This document shows, piece by piece, positions 6,521 to 6,871 of a stretch of 6,871 bases of DNA. The position numbers were made by a program, and so were the translations under genes. Source of the stretch: an uncultured Bacteroidales bacterium (GTDB lineage: Bacteria > Bacteroidota > Bacteroidia > Bacteroidales > JAUNSR01); NCBI GenBank assembly GCA_947074245.1, contig CAMTOW010000110.1:1-6871 (forward strand), read 5' to 3'. Position 1 is the stretch's first letter. Each line of letters opens with the position of its first letter. A model generated the notes under the pieces. That model did not search any database. It saw only the letters and a program-made list of their open reading frames with translations, and was not told the DNA's origin.

Positions 6521-6591
6521 ACGATTTTATCTTTATCATCAATTATTCTTAATTAAAAAGAGCAATGTAAAATGATACAAAATCCACTATT

Positions 6592-6651
6592 CTGCGCATA
6601 TTTAAGATATTTAGATGGTGATTCGTTACAAAGCGTTGCACACGTGCGCAG
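6592..6651. repeat. Spaced inverted repeat overlapping a CACGTG palindrome
   Basis: CTGCGCA (6592-6598) and TGCGCAG (6645-6651) are perfect 7-base inverted arms separated by 46 bases. The right arm overlaps TGCACACGTGCGCA (6637-6650), itself a palindrome at 12 of 14 positions centred on CACGTG. It could be a regulator site for a gene outside the window or one end of a decayed element. The arms are short, so chance is a real alternative. Confidence 0.35.
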
Positions 6652-6761
6652 TTTTCCTACATCCCGCCGGTAACCTATTGAGCTTGGTGATACTTATATT
6701 TTAGCCAAACCGTATCCTTCAAACAAGCGATTTTCTTCATTCCCTTTTTCAAGCTCGTTTC

Positions 6762-6773
6762 TTAGGCAGAAAA
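6762..6773 (-). repeat. Inverted, diverged copy of the array unit
   Basis: TTAGGCAGAAAA matches the reverse complement of TTTCCTGCCTGA at 10 of 12 positions. It sits just before the first direct copy, so AGGCAG (6764-6769) can pair with CTGCCT (6786-6791) across a 16-base loop. It may mark the edge of the array. Confidence 0.45.
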
Positions 6774-6781
6774 ACACCCGA

Positions 6782-6871
6782 TTTCCTGCCTGGTTTTTTT
6801 TAATTTCCTGCCTGATGATTTCGAATTTCCTGCCTGAACTTTTTCCATTTACTGCCTGACGATTTTTCAAA
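6782..6871 (+). repeat. Tandem array with a 22-base period, running off the window
   Basis: Four copies of the unit TTTCCTGCCTGA begin at 6782, 6804, 6826 and 6848. The second and third are identical, the first ends in G instead of A, and the fourth has ACTG instead of CCTG. Each start is exactly 22 bases after the last, and the 10-base spacers are AT-rich and differ from one another. The period is not a multiple of three, so it is not a coding repeat, and the units are too short for CRISPR. The last copy is followed by 12 more bases, so the true number of copies is unknown. Confidence 0.85.

Larger units (their letters stand above)
6478..6871. other. 394-base region without a convincing gene
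   Basis: Apart from the regulator's promoter and operator, the left half (6540-6720) is AT-rich with short inverted repeats, and the right end is a repeat array. The only short frame of note, an ATG at 6572 running 33 codons to a stop at 6671-6673, has no recognisable sequence or promoter. No tRNA, rRNA or hairpin terminator is visible. The next gene must lie beyond the window. Confidence 0.6.

Noticed and set aside
6572..6673. A possible 33-residue small protein in the right intergenic region
   Set aside because: It has no recognisable composition, promoter or conserved motif, and it spans the inverted-repeat structures; a frame of this size is expected by chance.
6782..6871. CRISPR array
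   Set aside because: The repeated core is 12 bases and the spacers 10 bases, far below CRISPR repeat and spacer sizes, and no cas gene is in view.

Overview
The window looks like chromosome from a Bacteroidales bacterium. A Parabacteroides/Tannerellaceae-like host is a reasonable guess, but only a guess. The evidence is a TonB-dependent receptor with a carboxypeptidase-like N-terminal domain, start codons preceded by AT-rich sequence rather than Shine-Dalgarno motifs, promoter elements fitting the Bacteroidetes -7 consensus TAnnTTTG, moderate GC content, and protein sequences typical of the phylum.

Layout. At the left edge lies the N-terminal part of a TonB-dependent outer-membrane receptor on the minus strand (1-1021, cut by the window). 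A 190-base divergent intergenic region (1022-1211) holds outward-facing promoter candidates and three degenerate CCTGA-containing motifs. It is followed by a tight plus-strand run of five genes: a nitroreductase, a small four-helix membrane protein, a Rossmann/DUF2520 protein, a KdsC-type HAD phosphatase and a Maf nucleotide pyrophosphatase. Gaps between them are 3 to 21 bases. The run ends at a strong hairpin (4017-4059) that can terminate transcription from both sides. From the right, a minus-strand set converges on the same hairpin: a TetR-family regulator, a ketoacyl-ACP synthase III and a 3-oxoacyl-ACP reductase (FabG). The last 394 bases (6478-6871) contain no convincing gene. They hold the regulator's promoter, a likely operator, other inverted repeats, and the start of a 22-base-period repeat array that runs off the window end.

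How the genes fit together. KAS III condenses an acyl-CoA with malonyl-ACP and FabG reduces the resulting 3-ketoacyl-ACP, so the TetR-KASIII-FabG set looks like a small, probably autoregulated fatty-acyl synthesis unit. In the plus-strand run, KdsC removes phosphate from Kdo-8-phosphate for the lipopolysaccharide core and Maf hydrolyses non-canonical or pyrimidine nucleoside triphosphates. DUF2520 has no firmly assigned function, and the nitroreductase and membrane protein are probably co-transcribed without an obvious shared pathway.

Most of the window is ordinary core or near-core genome. I did not find a new defence system, mobile element or CRISPR array. The points most worth a second look are the phased repeat array at the right end with its relatives at 1123-1166, and the operator-like palindrome in front of the TetR gene.
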